A DNA stretch of 64,000 nucleotides, from positions 1,399,501-1,463,500 of the forward strand of contig VICG01000007.1 in assembly GCA_008692225.1 (NCBI GenBank), read 5' to 3'. Source of the DNA: Monilinia fructicola. Its lineage: Eukaryota > Ascomycota > Leotiomycetes > Helotiales > Sclerotiniaceae. Below are positions 1 through 11,838 of the stretch, one piece after another; the first letter of the stretch is position 1; each line of letters begins with the position of its first letter. The position numbers and the translations under genes were made by a program. The notes below the pieces were generated by a model. That model saw nothing but the letters and a program-made list of their open reading frames with translations, did not search any database and was not told the DNA's origin.

Positions 1-395
1 TGATGGATTCTTTACTGTGCTTACTGCTTGTACTCCGTAGAAAGCTGCTCAGTAGATGGATCGGTAGAGAGTCGAGAGAGGCAGGTTAGTAGACAAAGAG
101 GTAAGTAGGTAAGTAGGCAAGTAGGCAAGTAGGTCAATAAGTCAGTAGGTAAGTAGGTAATGGTAAGTAGTTTGTACAAGCAGACTAAGTAAGTAAGGAA
201 GTAGTATATCTCTCCAACTATTCCATTCCTGCCACCATAACGAAAACCTCCTAGAACGATCAATTGATATATATCCATGGATGTGACGAGCATGCCAAAC
301 ACTATCCTCACTACTTTCACCGCATTGTTGGAAGCTGACCTCACTCTGAAAACCGCGTCGGGCACTGTAAGGAGAAGAAGAGCGAGTAATGAATA

Positions 396-436
396 TCCAT
401 CCATCCATCCATCCATCCATCCATCCATCCATCCAT
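396..436. repeat. (CATC)n microsatellite
   Basis: About ten uninterrupted CATC units. The same unit recurs at 9424-9450, 28590-28658 and 46678-46701, so this tetranucleotide is a favoured microsatellite in this genome. Open frames across it give artificial WMDG or IHPS repeats. Confidence 0.9.
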
Positions 437-752
437 ACGATGGGCATCGACGACGATGATCTAATTGGTGTTAACCTTATAGGGGTAAAGTTCGGAGATT
501 TTCCTCAGCGAGTCTGTTGCAATACTCCGTACAGCACCTACCTGCGCCTGCAGTACTTGGTAGGCATGCAAAAGGACGGAGGATATCTATGTGGCTATAT
601 TCAAGAGTTGAACTATTTCTCCTACTTGTATTGATCCTTCCATCTTCCATTTCATCGATCTATTCGTGTGTTTTTCCTAGGTTTATGTATGTACGTGCTG
701 TACCGAGTAGAAACGTTGATAATTAGAGGTTCTAGTTTAAAGTAATATATAG

Positions 753-783
<31 letters not shown>

Positions 784-3700
784 ATTAGAAGCACCTACCT
801 GGGTACCTACATATGATGAATGTCTTCCTCGAGAATTTGTCGTAATCTACTCTTTGACATGCAAACACAATATACGAGTACAAGTAAACGATAATGCGTA
901 AGTGATAATACAATACATATTCAAACATAGCATTCATCTATCTACCTACCGATTTACCTAGGTTAGATCGTTCAATCATACTATGATACTCGAGTATGTA
1001 CGTCCACGGGTAGCTGAACATCAGCAACATTTGGCAATGGGAGAAAGAATCCACCGCCATCTCGTCATGGGATCTGATTATTAAGGCCGCCAACATACCA
1101 TACATCCCTGGAGAGAGGGGGCAGGAGGGAGATGATGCCAATCTTCAGGAATCCCACCACGTGCCATACGTGATGGGCAGGTTCAGAAGGTCCCGAAAGA
1201 CATCTTTGCTCTCCGCTCGCCCATCCCTCGGTCCTCATGACGAACTGACTCCATTCTCCGGACTAACCATCCATCATTAGAATTAGAATCTTCCGTCTCG
1301 CGCAATCGGTTCCCGGCTCCTCGCTTTCACAGCCCGCCCAATGCAGGTCCGGCAGGTCCAGCTTCGGGGAGAGCGAGCACCTCAGCCGCTCCACAGGGAA
1401 GGGCGAAGCATGATGCACGGATGTGACGTTGGTGGCGGTGGATGGATGGATGGTACGTTGATGTTCAATGGTACAGTAAGATTACCTCCGTGTTCGTCCA
1501 CGAGCGTCATGTGCGTCGCGTGGCCACAGTGGGCGTGGGATTGCTGCGCTGTGGGTTGTTTGTTAGTTGCTGGTGCGAGATTGCGAGATGCTTCCTCCGG
1601 GGTTGAGGTATTCATTCGTCGATGGATCGACATCACAGTTTCGGGTCGTTTCTTTGTGATTCCACTGCTGCGTCGCGTCAAGAATGTTAAGATTGACGAA
1701 AGGTTTCGAGGTGGTAAAACCTCGGTTAGAGACCCTTTGGTGCCTTTTCGAGTATGGATGGAACGTGCTTGGAAGGAGGATGTTCATCTCTACTGTAATA
1801 CTCAATGTCATGCGAGGCCCGGCATATCGGGACAACTTCATGCGAGGTCGACGATTCATGATGATCCGATGCGTAGGTGGTAGGTGGTAGGTCTCTTTGA
1901 AAATTTGCGGGATTTGAGCTACGATAAAGACTTTCGAATCTACGAGGAGGAGCAAACTTTCTCTATTGAGTAGCATACTGGAAGGTCTTACAATCACGTA
2001 GATCCATCATCAATGGGCACATACGCTGTCTGTACTCTGTAGAAATCCACTTCTCCATACTTTCTGTCATGTAGGCATCGGTAGTTCTTGCATGTAGGTA
2101 CGAGTCAGAAGGCGTACGAGTAAGATCTTTGCAGTACGGAGATGTCACAATTGAGACGCGAGGAGATTATGCAGCTCTGCAGCGAGCATACCTGTAGTGA
2201 AAGGGAAAGGGGCAAAGAGGGGGGATTGCTTGGAGGACTTAACAACGCACTGTACTAATTGTCCTTCCTGCGTGTGTGGCCTTGGCGACCTGGTGTACTA
2301 GGCATGCGTAGATGGGCTTTAATTGTGCATGGTCGCACTGTAGATCATAATGCATAATACCGCGTGGCAGTGGCAGTGGCAGTGACTGACAGCTACGGGG
2401 ATGGGAAGGGGAAGGAAGGGGAAGGGGAATGGCGTGCAAGCAGAACTGATACCGCTATAGCCGTTCGGAGGATTTTGAACTTGAAACTTGCTACCCATAT
2501 ACTAGAGAAATGGATTTCGCGTATGGGGTCCTTGGTTGGGTGGTTGGAAGAGGTCGCCTGACCTGTGATACATAGTGTCTGTTGGGGTTGGGATCAGATC
2601 CAAGTTGCATGGAAGAGGGAGGAAAGAAACAAGGGAAAGGGTGCCTTTTTGGTAGGTGTGCTATCGCATCTAACCTACCACAACATAGACTCTCTCCAGG
2701 TACTACCACGTTCGTTCCTTCGTTCGAGTGGGATAACACCACTGTACCCAATGGATGATGGATCCCTTTATCGTTACCAAGATCGATCACTTCTGTACGT
2801 CGGTATGTTCCACCGATAAAGTACAGATAAAGAAGATAAAGCACAAGATAAGCCCAGCTGCATAATCCGGTCGCAGAAAGAATTCATGGCAAATATCAAG
2901 GGCGGAGTACGGAGTATACGTACAGAGAGAGGTATGCAGAGCAAGATGCAAGCAACACGCAAAGCAATGCCAACACTTTGTCGATTCATGGTTATCTGGT
3001 TAGGACTTGACCTAGGTACCTAGTTGTAGATGGATACTTTTAGTCGAGGGATCGGATGATTGAATACGTACTAACTAAGGTTAGTTGATGCTTTGATGCT
3101 TTGATACTTGGATGCTTGGATGCTTCGATACTTGGATACTTTGATACTTTGGTATGTACTTGAAAGATGGGGGTGGATGTACTTGAATGAAATGTCCAAG
3201 AGATACGATTGGCTGTTTTAAACGCTGCGTTCATCGTGATAAAGTTGCTTGAATTCGGGTATGGAGTAGTAAAATGAATGGATGAAGGGGTATTTCGTAG
3301 AGTTGATGATGGCTTTTGTGAAGGGGGTTTTATACATGTGTATGTGGAAGAGCAAGAAGGATAAGCAAAGGCAAGGTCAATCACAAATGCTTTATTCTAC
3401 TTCGACCTTTGATGATCATCCATCTACTCGAGTAGATGTGTACAGTAGGTGATGAATATTCTATCGGAATCGCCGTTACCGATGAGTTGAATGATTGAGT
3501 ATAATAAGCGAAAGAATTTCATGATTACTGTATATAGACAAGTGCCTTGAACGCAACTTCGATTAGGCCTTTGCTGTACGGAGTAGATATTATCCCAGAT
3601 CGATGTGAGGAAGAAGATACTAATTAGAAATGCTTTTGAATGTCAAAGTCGCACTCTTGGTTCCTTTATTACTCATCTACTGTAGTTTCAGATTTCCAAA

Positions 3701-4534
3701 TCTCTCTCTCATTCGATATAGGATGAACTTCATCTATATTACTTCCCTTCACCGATATTTAATTCCATAGTTAATCCATATTTCATGTGGTCGGGCATCT
3801 ATCTAGGATAATACTAGGGAGGAGTGTTTACCAGCCGCGTCCTTTTATGCTACTAACCTATCATCTAGCTAGGTAGGGTAAGAGAGAGCGAAGAGGTAGA
3901 GGACCCTTGGAATCCATTAACACCCGAGGGAAAAGCTCTTTTCTTGAACGACTACTGAGTCTCTCTGCATGGTGGCATGTTTGCCTGTCTATCTCTCAGT
4001 TCCAATTACAGTAGATACTATGCCTACCTGGTAGGAGGTATCCTTCTATGCTTCTTCGCTTGTATGCTTCTACGCTTCTATGCTTCCTGGCTTCCACGCC
4101 CATCTACCCATCTACCCATACCATCCATACCATCCATACCTTTTGCCTTGCCGGCTTTCCTCCCTAATAGAGATAGATGGATGAGAAGCGCCCGCCCTTT
4201 GAGATGACAATTAAAATAATAATAATTAAGGAATTTCCTAGTTCGATGCTCATCCAGCAAAACTCTCGCCCCAGCCTAACTTAAATCTACGTATCGACCT
4301 AATCATAAACATGATGACATCCGCATGAGCATTTTGTATATGAACATGAAGGGGAACATGAAGATGAAGCATATGATATCAATCATTTTCCCTCTCTTCA
4401 ACCTTCCTTCAATCAGAAATTCACACTCTAACCTCACTTACTTTGTGACTTTCCTATCATCTTCTACTTCTTGCTTTTGAGAAGGACAGAGGATTGATCG
4501 ATCTTAGGGTTGGGGTTTTTATTGAAAATATATT

Positions 4535-4690
4535 CTTACAATAAAACGCAATAAAATAAAATAAATATAACATAATATAAAATAAAATAAAATAAGAGGA
4601 ACTCATTCTCCCTTTTTATTTATTTTATATTTATTTATTTATTTATTTATTCTTTTATTCTTTTATTTATTTATTTGTTTGTTTATTAAA
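4535..4690. repeat. A-rich then T-rich simple repeats, inverted
   Basis: AAATA-type units on the left (about 4540-4596) are followed after a short spacer by TTTA-type units (about 4612-4690), so the two halves can pair as an imperfect hairpin. It lies about 570-720 bp upstream of the start codon of the proline-rich gene. Confidence 0.6.
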
Positions 4691-4974
4691 TTCATCCCCT
4701 CCTCCCTCCCTCCCTCCCTCCTTTCCCTTTCTCCCTCCCTTCCATTCTCCATTCCTTTTGCGCTGGTATCGCGAAAACGTCGAAAGAAAGAAAGAAAGAC
4801 TACCTACCTAGTACCTGCTACTACTGCTGCTGCTGCTGCTTATGGTACATCATACCTAAACAGTAACAACAACAAGAACAACAACAACATCAACATAAAC
4901 ATAAAACGCCCTTAAACAACAAACACTTTCCAACTAAACCTGGGGGAAAATCAACCGCTGGAAAGAGAGAGGGA

Positions 4975-5095
4975 AACAGAGAGAGAAAGAGAGAGAGAGA
5001 GAGACACACAGAGAGACACACAGAGAGACACACAGAGAGACACGCAGAGAGACACACCCGTACACACACCCATACACACACACACACAGATATAT
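4975..5095. repeat. Purine-rich AGAGAGACACAC minisatellite
   Basis: AGAG units pass into a 12-bp AGAGAGACACAC-like repeat and then into CA-rich units. It ends about 160 bp before the ATG at 5256, so it is probably in the core promoter or 5' leader of that gene. Confidence 0.75.
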
Positions 5096-5255
5096 TTGAG
5101 AAATTAAATAAAACAATCTCATTATTTCGTTCGCCATTGCATATTACAGCAAATAAGAAGTCACGCCCGAATTATTACCTTCACTTCTTATCGTACATTC
5201 ACCCAAAATACCCATTCCATGCCGTTATTGGGTCCTCGCAAAGGTCGCAGTAACC

Positions 5256-6315
5256 ATGGAACCCGTGCCTGAACTTCATTCCCTTCAGGAATTTAGAGCT
5301 TCACCAGTACCAAGATTACGATTACAAGAATCTGCTCTTTACGACACTCAAACTCCAATCAAGAATCGCGATCAATCGGGCAGACCTCCAACTCTTCGAC
5401 GGACTACAGAACCAATACCTCAATCACCCCGCTCCCCAGGATGGTCATCCCCTGTTACTCCTTCAATCCCTTTTTCGACCCGAAATACCTCACCATACGC
5501 CAGAGGTCATTTTAGATCAAGATCAAACGGCAGTGCTCTTGCGCCTCCAATGTCGCGAGCACAATCCCTTCCGGGGGTGAATGGTGCGGGTCATTTACTG
5601 ATGTCTCCTCAAAGACCCGCGAGTCCTTTGGCCTCCCCCGCCCGAGTGCGCATACCCAGAAAACCGGCAGATGAAGTGTTTCCAGGTTTTCCAAATCGCA
5701 CCTTGATCGATATCAGCGAGAGTGGTCAGGCACCGATAGAGGAGGATGCGTCAAAAATGTCGGATCGGAGTGCCTCGCCAATCTTAGGTATACCTTCTAC
5801 CGGTAGTTATACACGAGTACGAAGACCAGGTTCCCCATTACGACATCTTGCCCCAGCAAGTCCTATAACTAGTGGCACAACACCCACCACATCATCTCCT
5901 TCGACTTCATCCCCTTCACCCTACACTGCGAAATTTAGCGAATCTTACCTCACCTCGAACAGTTCTACCAGTTCATTGTATTATCCTGGTTCATACACAT
6001 CTTCGTCTGTTCCTTCCACTCCTACCTCCACCCGTTCTCGCAGCCCGAGTATATCCAGTTTGGAAACAATACCTGATACACCAGATGCAGAAGAAGCTGC
6101 CCTAGAAGCAGAGAGGATTGCTCAGTTGAAAGCTGCAGCAGATGCCGCAGATGGAGTAGAGAGTGAAGATGCCAAGTCGAGAGGCCTTGACGGTTCTGGA
6201 GGCCGTGGTAGGGTGTTGGGAGGATTTTGGTTCACGAGACAAGAGAAAGCGATGGAGTGTTTGTGGTGCTGAAAGAAGGGGTGATTTGAATTTAGATACC
6301 ATTTGGGAGGATTGA
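5256..6315 (+). CDS. Basic proline/serine-rich protein with conserved C-terminal tail
   Basis: The start at 5256 (context AACCATGG) opens a frame rich in Ser, Pro, Arg and Thr, with SPxR-like motifs and no membrane or enzyme domain, so it is probably largely disordered. The unspliced frame ends at 6272 in an unnatural sequence, but the +1 frame at 6238-6315 encodes KRKRWSVCGAERRGDLNLD followed by TIWED. I recall this tail from a widespread family of uncharacterised fungal proteins. A 67-nt intron at 6156-6222 (GTAGAG donor, CTTGAC branch-like site, GGGAG acceptor) joins the two frames exactly and gives about 330 residues. The alternative is a one-base insertion. Function is unknown; phosphorylation-rich scaffolding is possible but not shown. 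Confidence 0.7.
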
Positions 6316-7173
6316 GATTGTCGAACCACGATACCACGATCACGAATGGCCCACGAACGTTTTCAATTTGATGAAATGATTATGATCAGAAGAAAATCAA
6401 TTGTTGATGGGATGCGCTGTTCAAATTACACGGCTTCAGTACAAAATTCCCCGATTCGTCCCTGCTGTACTCCACAGTCAAGTCGTCTAGATCTGCATAT
6501 CTAGAAAAATTGGAATACTGAAAGTCTATCAGTATATTATTCCCTTGCTCATACATTATTGTACGATACCCCTTCAGCATTTTTTGGGGGAATGGGTAAA
6601 TTTCCAAGGAGCATTATATTTGGAGTATGGGAGGTTTGGAAGCATTGCAAAGGAATTTTGAATTTTTTTCCCCCGAGTATGTAAATAGGAACAATGCAAG
6701 TGGCACGAACGATAGATTGAATGACAATCAGATTAGCTACTATGAAAGGGCGAGAAGAGTTCATGTGTGAATTATTTATTTCCTTGCCTTGCTTCGGTAA
6801 ATTCTCTCTCCCTTGCACTTTGAACCCCTTTGTATGAATTGATTTCCCTCGCCTCGACAAGACTATCAAGGAGTAGGTAGTCGGGTAATATGAACAAAAG
6901 TCTTGGGAGGACAACTATAAGACGATGATGTTGTCCTGTTCTTAGAGAGTGAGGAAAGTAGCATTACGAAGTCACAATAAGACAGTCTTTTCTATTCGTT
7001 TTAGTCAAGTCACTCTTTCTTTTTTGTCCCCTCTTTTCCTGCCATTGTTGGCCTCAGTGGAAACCTGTGCTTTCTCCTCTTTTCAATAATTCAGCTGCTT
7101 GCTTGCGAACTTGCAGGATTTCTATCACTCTTTGGGGGCATCTTGGGAATTTCATTTTGAGTCAAAGATCACA
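6316..7173. other. Intergenic region
   Basis: No supported gene. The minus-strand open frames at 6386-6914 lack domains and have poor start contexts. The last 200 bp are pyrimidine-rich and probably form the promoter and leader of the next gene. Confidence 0.5.
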
Positions 7174-9181
7174 ATGCAACTCCTCACTGTAGTCGGCGCT
7201 ATTGCCGTTCTATCTAATGTCGTCTCGGCTGTTCCTCAACCTAATGAAAAAATTGTATGTCGATGTCTTTTTCTTCCCTTTTTCTTTTGATCACGATTGT
7301 GCTATCATATTATACGCAGAATATTCACCCTTTCATCCTACCAACAGCCTCCCCTGCATCATCACCTACTAACAGCGCTCCAGGAACACATCCCAAAAAA
7401 AGCGCTGGGGCTGGCCCGTGGAATTCCGGTTCAGGTCATGGTGGACATGGACATGGACATGGAGGCGGATGGGGGTGGGAGGTGATGATGACGATGATGA
7501 TGACGACGACGATGATGAATCTGGCTGCTGCTTCTCGCTCTGCATTGCCGTTTACACATCCGCATCTAAGGCCTGAGGAGACTAGCTCCAGTAGTTTGGC
7601 TGCTGCTACCTCACTTTCCCGTTCCTCGATTGCTGTCTCGACTGCGCCAGATTTCTTGCATTCGACTTCGATTAGTTTCAGTCTCTCTAGGTCTTTCACT
7701 GGTATTTTGACCGTTACGGATTCACCAATATCCATCACTCTTAGTACATCCTCATCCTCATTGTCATCCCACAACCTCAACCCCAACCCCAACACCCCTC
7801 CCACCACCCATCTCGGGCTCAGTCATCAATGCCATCTCTGCCTCAACATCATCCTTCACTCCTCCCCAAGCAACCCTCATCCTAAACCAATCCACATCTC
7901 TCACCCTCTGCTCCGCAAACCCCACAAGTATCGTTACGATCACCGAGAAGTTGCACCAGTACGCAGTGGATCACCGTAGTGGAATCCGGAACCTGGATCA
8001 CGACACCCTTGCCCGCTAATTGGACCACTACACCTTTACTCAGTACCTCTTTACCATCGTCGATCTCCGGTTCTCCATCCGGTGTGCCGTCGCTTGGTGC
8101 GAACTCGACGGGCATCTGGACCGTCACGCCGGTGGTGAGTAGTGGCGCGAGTACGAGTGTGCTGTCGAATCGTAGTCTGAGTTCTTCTGTGCCTACTCTG
8201 TCGGCCACAAGGGACGAGAACAAGCTTGTGGACTAGTGGCTCTCGTTTGAGCACTTTTGTCTTTTCTCCTTCTTCTTCTTCTTCTTCTTCTTCTTCTTCT
8301 TCTTCTTCTTCTTCTTCTTCTTCTTCTTCTTCTTCTTCTTCTTCTTCTTCTCTTCTTCTTCTTCTTCTTCTCCTTCTTTTCCTTCTCCTACATCAACCAC
8401 ATCATCCTCTCCTTCAGAGTCAGCCTCAAAATCCACCAAAGAATCCACATCAACCACCCTCCTATTCTCAACCACGACCCTTCTCCACCCTTCATCCTCA
8501 CCCTCATCCTCATCCACCTCCCCGTCCACCTCCCCAACCCTCGAACCAACCCCCGTCTCAACCGGCACCACGGATCTCCACCCCAGCACCACCATCGCCT
8601 TCACCACCACCGTCACCACCACCCAAATCAGCGGCACCCCCAATCCCGCCGCCGTCCACTGCGGTCTCCACGGCCTGCCCGTCGGGGATTTCTTCCTCGC
8701 GGAGTTTCGTCGAGGATAAGGCTGGGGTGGACGTCAGCTTGAGGGGGTGTTGGGAATTCTGTCGGGTGAGTTTTGTCTTGTTTTTTGTCCTTTTCCCGCT
8801 CCCCTCCCCTATGCTAAACAGCTAACGCAAATCAAGGGCGTGTACGGCATCGACAAAGGATGCGTCTCCTACTCCTTCTATCCGGAACCGGGCACCGGCG
8901 CCCCGAGATGCGATCTTTTTGGGGGGAGCGTGGCGCAGAGTTTGGATAGCATCATCCCGCAGGTTCCGAATGTTTGGTTTGATTTGGAGTGTGGGGGATC
9001 CGAGTTTGATGTGAAGGGTGGAGGTGGAGGTGGGAGATGGAAGGAATTTGAAGGAAGGGAGAGGGAGAGGGAAAGGGAAAGGGAGAGAGATTACCTCATG
9101 ATCGTTTCCTGTCATCTATCTTGTCCTTTTCCATCGCGATGCTGGGTCCTTTTCGCCATGACGATGTTTGCTTCATTATAG
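7174..9181 (+). CDS. Secreted Ser/Thr-rich protein with Cys-rich C-terminal domain, frameshifted
   Basis: The ATG at 7174 begins a clear signal peptide (MQLLTVVGAIAVLSNVVSA), followed at 7255 by a GTATGT donor; an acceptor lies at 7317-7319. The middle is Ser/Thr/Pro-rich with WTTT- and WTVT-like segments and a poly-Ser run encoded by (TCT)n. After an intron at 8766-8836 (GTGAGT, CTAAC, AAG), the last exon continues a cysteine-containing domain with CGLHGLPVGDFFLAEF upstream and CVSYSFYPEPGTGAPRCDL downstream. It resembles PAN/apple-like C-termini of fungal extracellular proteins (family assignment from memory). The coherent reading changes frame at about 7760, 7948, 8213, 8346 (inside the TCT tract) and 8708, so as sequenced no single frame encodes it. 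It is probably a cell-surface or secreted glycoprotein. Confidence 0.6.
8268..8375 (+). repeat. (TCT)n tract encoding poly-serine
   Basis: About 27 TCT units, then a one-base phase slip near 8346-8352 (TTCTTCTCTTCTTC), then more TCT/CTT units. It sits inside the secreted Ser/Thr-rich gene. The slip moves the reading from serine to leucine codons in one frame, so tract length directly decides whether the C-terminal domain is in frame. Confidence 0.85.
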
Positions 9182-11685
9182 GTAATACTAGGGGATGCCC
9201 CTTCACGTTTAGAATAAATTAATCCTTAGGTTCGGTCGTTGAATTATTCGCTTATTTATCCATCCATCTCCATATCCATAATCCCAAGCAACTGACCATC
9301 AATCAATCCTACAACCAACACCCAAGCCAACATGCAAGAATCCACGAACACAGTACGCCACACGCATGGGATGAATATCCGGCCTTGCTGATAGAGAATC
9401 TTCTCCTGCCATCTACTTATCTCTCCATCCATCCATCCATCCATCCATCTATCTCTATTGAATTAGTAACCTTGATATACCCCCTCCCTACATAGCACCT
9501 CGATAAATTCCAACGTCAATTCCAATTTCCTACCCTTCTCCGCGCGATGAAAAACGCCCCTCATGATTCCAATGTCAACACATCGTTGATTAGTGTTGTT
9601 TGATGGCTTTTTCTAACTCTTAAAACTCAAAATCCCAGATCTTTATCCGCTAGCTCTTCCCATCCCATCACAAAATCCCCCCCCCCCCCACCAAGAATCC
9701 ACCACCACCACCACCACTCCAGATACAACTACCTCCACAACACCAATCTAAAAGCAAATCCGCCATCCTCATCTCTCCCGCTTCGATCTCCTCTCTCCGG
9801 AATTCTTTTCCTACAGCACCAGCCGCTACAACGGAGACAGCGGCGTGCGGGGTTTGACGATTCATGATATGTGGATATATCGCTGTATGATAGAATGCAA
9901 GAAAGCTCGATGTTGGGTTGGTGCTAGAGCTGAGCTGAGCTGAGCTGAGCTGAGCAGAGGCCTCGGATGCAGATATTCCGGTATCTCGGGCCGACTCATA
10001 CGTGCGGCTTCTATTCTGGAGGTTCGTGAGGAGGTGTACCGTCTTGTTTAGAGCACAATTTGTGGGGGGGGGGGCTTTGGTTTGATGGTTGTGTTTGGTG
10101 GTTGTGTTTGGTGTTCGGGTGTTGTTGCGCGAAGCATTGTGGAAGTCATGTAATCTTTATGTGGTGCTTTCTTTGGCCGTGTGATGTGTTGATGTTGGAC
10201 GGCTGGGCGTGCATGGTGTTTGGATGCGGATGTTGCAAATGTAGGGGAGGGCTCGGCGCCGAGGGTTGTGCAGCTTTTATTTCCGGGTTTGCGGCGAGTC
10301 TCTGCTTTGCTTTTGGTTGGGGGCGGTGCGTCGACGTGTGATTTTGCTTGGTGTGTTTGTGAGATGGGCTGGCATGACTTTTCGGGGTTGAGAGCTTGGT
10401 AGATGTGGTGTTGTGGAGGTTTTATCGGGGCGGTTTTTGCTGCATAATGCTGGGATCTTCGTATTTCTCATGATGAGATCATACCGCCGTAACGGTTTGT
10501 CATAACTCAGAGGAAAGGGGAAGAGACATATTGGCTTCCTTTGGGTGTGATTATTGGAATGCATTTAAACTTATCATGGATCCTTTGGATGAAGAAATCT
10601 ACCCTCCTAGCTTCCCCGTGTTCATGTTCAGATCGAATGCCAGTTCTCAATGCGGTAGGAATGGGTATTTTGTAACCAAAGATTCAAGTCAATCAGAGTA
10701 ACATCGTCATATGTGACAACCATTCAATTGTTTCTCGTGTAGTAGTAAAAAATATGTTTAAGAACTCCAAGATACTAATTATTATGACGATCTTTGAGCT
10801 GTAGCCTTTTGCCCTGTTGCCATGTCATGGGCAGAAGTTCTAGAACAAGGTGCGTAAAATGAACGGAGAGTTATTTGTAAAAGAACCGTATCAGTGACGA
10901 AAATCGAAATGAATTCCGGGAGACATTGAAACTGCATTTCATTCAAATTTTGGGCATGCGGAGTGTATGTTCTACGTGAGGTGGGGTTTCTGGTAATGAT
11001 ATGTGTAAGTTACTATGTGTGGTGTTTAAGCGAGGTGGCTAGGGGGCTGTAATAGGAGAGTTTCACTGACAGCATATCGTCATCTCTTTCCGTAGAATAT
11101 AGATACGTCATCTAGTTCCCGAATATAGATTTGCTTAAGCGAGACACCTAACCGTATGAATATGCATGCAGCTCTCAGTCGCTTTGCGATTTCAAGAAAG
11201 TGAATGAGATAAACTGATATTATTCGATGAATCAAATCATGACGCAGTCAAGTTCGCGAGCGACATGCAAGGCTCTAGAATACGGTTCATCCCAACACCA
11301 CGGCTCCAGGTTACCAAGGAGAAGAGGAAGGAAGTGAATCTGATAAGAAAAAAAACAGTCAATTAAGCCACACACTATCGCACAAATTGATACTTGACCA
11401 ACTTTTCGAATCGCCAATTGACCGTTTTGTTCTCAAAATTAACTACTTAAGAGATCTCAATGGGATACGAGGACACCATCAACTCATCGCACTACATAAC
11501 ATTCTCATCTTCAAGCTTCGTGTCAAAATCTCACAAGCCACCGATTACAACCCACCCAGCCTACATCCAAGATCGCAAACACCCCTGACGTCTCCTTGAG
11601 TCCGTCACCAAGCCCCAAATACAGAGTCTCAAGATCCACAACCTTGTCCGAACCAAATCAGCCTAAGCCCAAGCAAACCGTCAAA
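9182..11685. other. Intergenic region with simple repeats
   Basis: No supported gene. It holds a CATC tract (9424-9450), a C homopolymer (9677-9690), five GAGCT units (9929-9956), a G homopolymer (10063-10073) and a GT-rich stretch (10060-10400) whose open frames have no recognisable domain. From 10560 to 11600 it is ordinary AT-rich intergenic DNA. Confidence 0.5.
9929..9956. repeat. (GAGCT)n short tandem repeat
   Basis: Five nearly perfect GAGCT units in a row in an intergenic region; no gene link seen. Confidence 0.8.
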
Positions 11686-11838
11686 ATGATTGCAATCAGC
11701 TGCACCCCAAGATATTACCTCAACGCTAGTCTCACCATCGTCTTATATATGGCTTGTATTGCAGTTTGTATCGGTTTGGTGACCTTGGGATATTACTGTC
11801 TTATCAATGCATTGATCATTGCATGCAGCTTCCTTTAG
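11686..11838 (+). CDS. Putative 50-residue membrane protein
   Basis: The ATG at 11686 has a strong fungal start context (CCGTCAAAATGA) after a leader rich in CAA and CCA, typical of fungal 5' leaders. The 50-residue product is almost entirely hydrophobic from residue 13 on, with one long or two short membrane segments (LTIVLYMACIAVCIGLVTLG is the core). I do not recognise a family. The two next small genes downstream also carry N-terminal membrane segments. It could be spurious; expression evidence or a conserved homologue would decide. Confidence 0.35.
   Translation: MIAISCTPRYYLNASLTIVLYMACIAVCIGLVTLGYYCLINALIIACSFL

Larger units (their letters stand above)
1..5255. other. Gene-poor, microsatellite-rich stretch
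   Basis: I find no convincing gene here. Open frames are short, lack recognisable domains and mostly translate simple repeats (WMDG or IHPS repeats from CATC units, Leu/Ser runs from pyrimidine tracts). The stretch holds TAGG/TAAG-type repeats (about 99-175), a CATC tract (396-436), a TA tract (about 751-779), A/T-rich AAATA and TTTA repeats (about 4535-4690) and an AGAGAGACACAC-type repeat (about 4975-5095). The last two lie just upstream of the proline-rich gene and may be in its promoter or 5' leader. Four exact TACGGAGTA motifs occur (31, 523, 2908, 3577). Confidence 0.6.

Noticed and set aside
21..459. Overlapping open frames with WMDG/IHPS repeats
   Set aside because: They translate the CATC and TAGG microsatellites in several frames on both strands and have no other coding signal.
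7977..8715. Programmed +1 frameshifting at stop codons in the Ser/Thr-rich gene
   Set aside because: Some shifts can be placed at TAG or TAA codons, but others (near 7948, and in the amidoligase near 25891) are far from any stop, and no common slippery sequence is visible; indels explain all cases.
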